6,706 bases of DNA from an uncultured Treponema sp. (lineage in GTDB: Bacteria; Spirochaetota; Spirochaetia; Treponematales; Treponemataceae), in the NCBI GenBank assembly GCA_905372205.1, contig CAJPOH010000052.1, forward strand, positions 1-6,706, written 5' to 3'. This document shows positions 5,684-6,706 of the stretch, one piece after another. The translations under genes were made by a program, and so were the position numbers. Position 1 is the first letter of the stretch. Each line of letters begins with the position of its first letter. The notes beneath the pieces are model-generated. The model searched no databases, had not been told where the DNA came from, and saw only the letters and a list, made by a program, of their open reading frames with translations.

Positions 5684-6553
5684 CTAAACATCAAAAACTA
5701 AACCAACAGAAAGCCCAAAGTTCAAAGCATTCATATAAAAAGACTTTATAGGTTTACTGAGATCTATCTCTCTACCCTCTGCCTTAGCCCCTTTCTTTGC
5801 AGCTTCTGCAAGTTTTTGTGGCAAGCTAACATAACCAGGCTTATATATAGTATAAGACAAAAAGCCTCCCATCGTTAATTTCATATGAGATGTAACGGGT
5901 TGATAATAATCAAGCCCAAAATTAAAAACATAACCCAAAGGATTCATCTTTTTCATCATTTCATCTGTAATTAAAAGAGTTCCCACTTCGTTAGAGAAAT
6001 CTAAATTTGCAGGTGATTTAATTAGCTTATCAACATCTTCCGTTGATAAGTTTGTAGTAAGTTCATAAGTCGGATGTGGATCAAGAAGCATATTTAAGCC
6101 TAAACCGAAATTGACTGACATTCTATTATTAAATAGGAAGGTTTTAAGTGTTGTTCCCATGTTCAAAGTAGCTTTCATATAAACACGGCAATAAACATTG
6201 ATATCTCCAACTGTCTCATTATACTGTCCCGAAATCTGTCCTGAAAACCCCTGACCAACACCAAAATAACCAGCAAGTCCTAAACCTGAAAATATAGAAC
6301 CATCTTGATATCCAAAATATCTAACAGAATCAAAAAGATATGTAAGTTCTGCAGAACCTGTTGTGATATAACCCAGCATTCCTTTCATACCATTACCACC
6401 CAAATACGCCATATCTTCTTTGCTTATATGAGGCATTGTAAGCGTTGCCGTTGGATATGCCTTAATTCCGAGTGTAAAACCACTATCAAAAGCAAAAACG
6501 CTGGATGATAAAATCAAAGATAAAATCAAAACATATAATTTTTTATAACTCAT
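5684..6553 (-). CDS. Predicted outer-membrane beta-barrel protein
   Basis: This 289-residue protein is of unrecognised family. Residues 1-21 are a Sec signal peptide with a hydrophobic core and the site VFA before FDSG. The mature part alternates short amphipathic strands rich in Gly and aromatics (for example the regions around FSGLGLAGYFGVGQGFSGQI, MSVNFGLGLNMLL, YVFNFGLDYYQPV and LTMGGFLSYTIY) with polar loops. The C-terminus, NFGLSVGLVFDV, looks like a closing barrel strand, though it ends in valine rather than the common phenylalanine. Two charged stretches (about residues 168-202 and 245-266) could be extracellular loops. These traits fit small treponemal barrel proteins; a porin or adhesin role is only a guess. 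It is the first gene of the probable operon, 44 bases ahead of the lipoprotein. A weak AAGGGA lies about 10 bases before the ATG. Confidence 0.82.
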   Translation of the reverse strand: MSYKKLYVLILSLILSSSVFAFDSGFTLGIKAYPTATLTMPHISKEDMAYLGGNGMKGMLGYITTGSAELTYLFDSVRYFGYQDGSIFSGLGLAGYFGVGQGFSGQISGQYNETVGDINVYCRVYMKATLNMGTTLKTFLFNNRMSVNFGLGLNMLLDPHPTYELTTNLSTEDVDKLIKSPANLDFSNEVGTLLITDEMMKKMNPLGYVFNFGLDYYQPVTSHMKLTMGGFLSYTIYKPGYVSLPQKLAEAAKKGAKAEGREIDLSKPIKSFYMNALNFGLSVGLVFDV

Positions 6554-6562
6554 AATTTTCTT

Positions 6563-6567
6563 CCCTT
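6563..6567 (-). promoter_or_regulatory. Weak ribosome binding site of the beta-barrel gene
   Basis: AAGGG on the minus strand, about nine bases from the ATG at 6553. A better-looking GGAGGG lies further upstream (about 6594-6599), but no ATG, GTG or TTG follows it at a usable distance. Confidence 0.5.
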
Positions 6568-6602
6568 AGTTGCTAAAATGTTTTAATATCCCACCCTCCA
6601 TA

Positions 6603-6621
6603 TATAGACATAATGTCTATA
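6603..6621. promoter_or_regulatory. Perfect palindrome, candidate operator
   Basis: TATAGACA (6603-6610), three-base spacer TAA, then TGTCTATA (6614-6621): eight perfectly matched bases per arm. It lies 50-68 bases upstream of the beta-barrel start and overlaps the candidate -10 box, as expected for a dimeric repressor site. The regulator is not in the window. Confidence 0.5.
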
Positions 6622-6645
6622 CTTTTGGTTGCAATTTTATCACAA
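6616..6645 (-). promoter_or_regulatory. Candidate sigma-70-type promoter for the surface operon
   Basis: On the minus strand TTGTGA (6645-6640) and TATAGA (6621-6616) are separated by 18 bases. Each matches four of six consensus positions. Transcription would start near 6609, giving a leader of about 55 bases. In DNA this AT-rich such matches occur by chance, so support rests mainly on position and the overlapping palindrome. Confidence 0.35.
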
Positions 6646-6706
6646 TCTTTTTCATTGCCATAAATAAATACTATGTATATTTTTTACAGTATTAAAAACC
6701 CCATAG

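Larger units (their letters stand above)
6573..6706 (-). pseudogene. Possible remnant or tail of an upstream gene
   Basis: On the minus strand a 36-codon frame (6683-6573) ends with TAG and reads protein-like (VFIYGNEKDCDKIATKS, later SIYGGWDIKTF) but has no ATG, GTG or TTG near its beginning. A second frame, open from the window edge to TGA at 6652-6654, reads YGVFNTVKN before overlapping it. One frameshift would join the two into a single C-terminus. This could equally be chance; no family is recognised. Confidence 0.2.

Overview
The window is AT-rich and all four convincing genes lie on the minus strand, so it reads right to left. Secreted and lipidated surface proteins with loose signal peptides, an outer-membrane beta-barrel candidate and repeated beta-sandwich modules next to a queuosine-synthesis gene suggest a host-associated spirochaete, most likely Treponema-like. 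That assignment is inference from gene style, not from a marker gene.

Layout in transcription order. Positions 6706-6554 hold a short upstream region with a candidate promoter overlapped by a perfect palindrome (6603-6621). It also contains a coding-like stretch that may be the tail or remnant of another gene. Next come a predicted outer-membrane beta-barrel protein (6553-5684), a 1127-residue mosaic lipoprotein (5639-2256) and a 286-residue secreted protein (2199-1339). The last carries the same uncharacterised domain as the middle of the lipoprotein. queA (1318-287) follows. Gaps are 44, 56 and 20 bases. No minus-strand terminator is visible, so a single operon is plausible. A hairpin with a T-run between the lipoprotein and its small paralogue faces the opposite (plus) direction.

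The first three genes look like one cell-surface module: a barrel, a large Ig-like lipoprotein, and a secreted paralogue of one of its domains. queA is a housekeeping tRNA-modification gene that appears to sit at its downstream end.

The most unusual element is at 1-255, just beyond the queA stop codon. It is a tandem array of two alternating hairpin types separated by linkers of fixed length (23 and 6 bases) and nearly fixed sequence. The stems differ between copies, yet every change in one arm is matched in the other. This covariation indicates that the structure, not the sequence, is maintained. The unit length (67 or 69 bases) does not keep a reading frame, so the array is not coding. It runs off the left edge of the window, so its full size is unknown. 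I do not recognise it as a known family.
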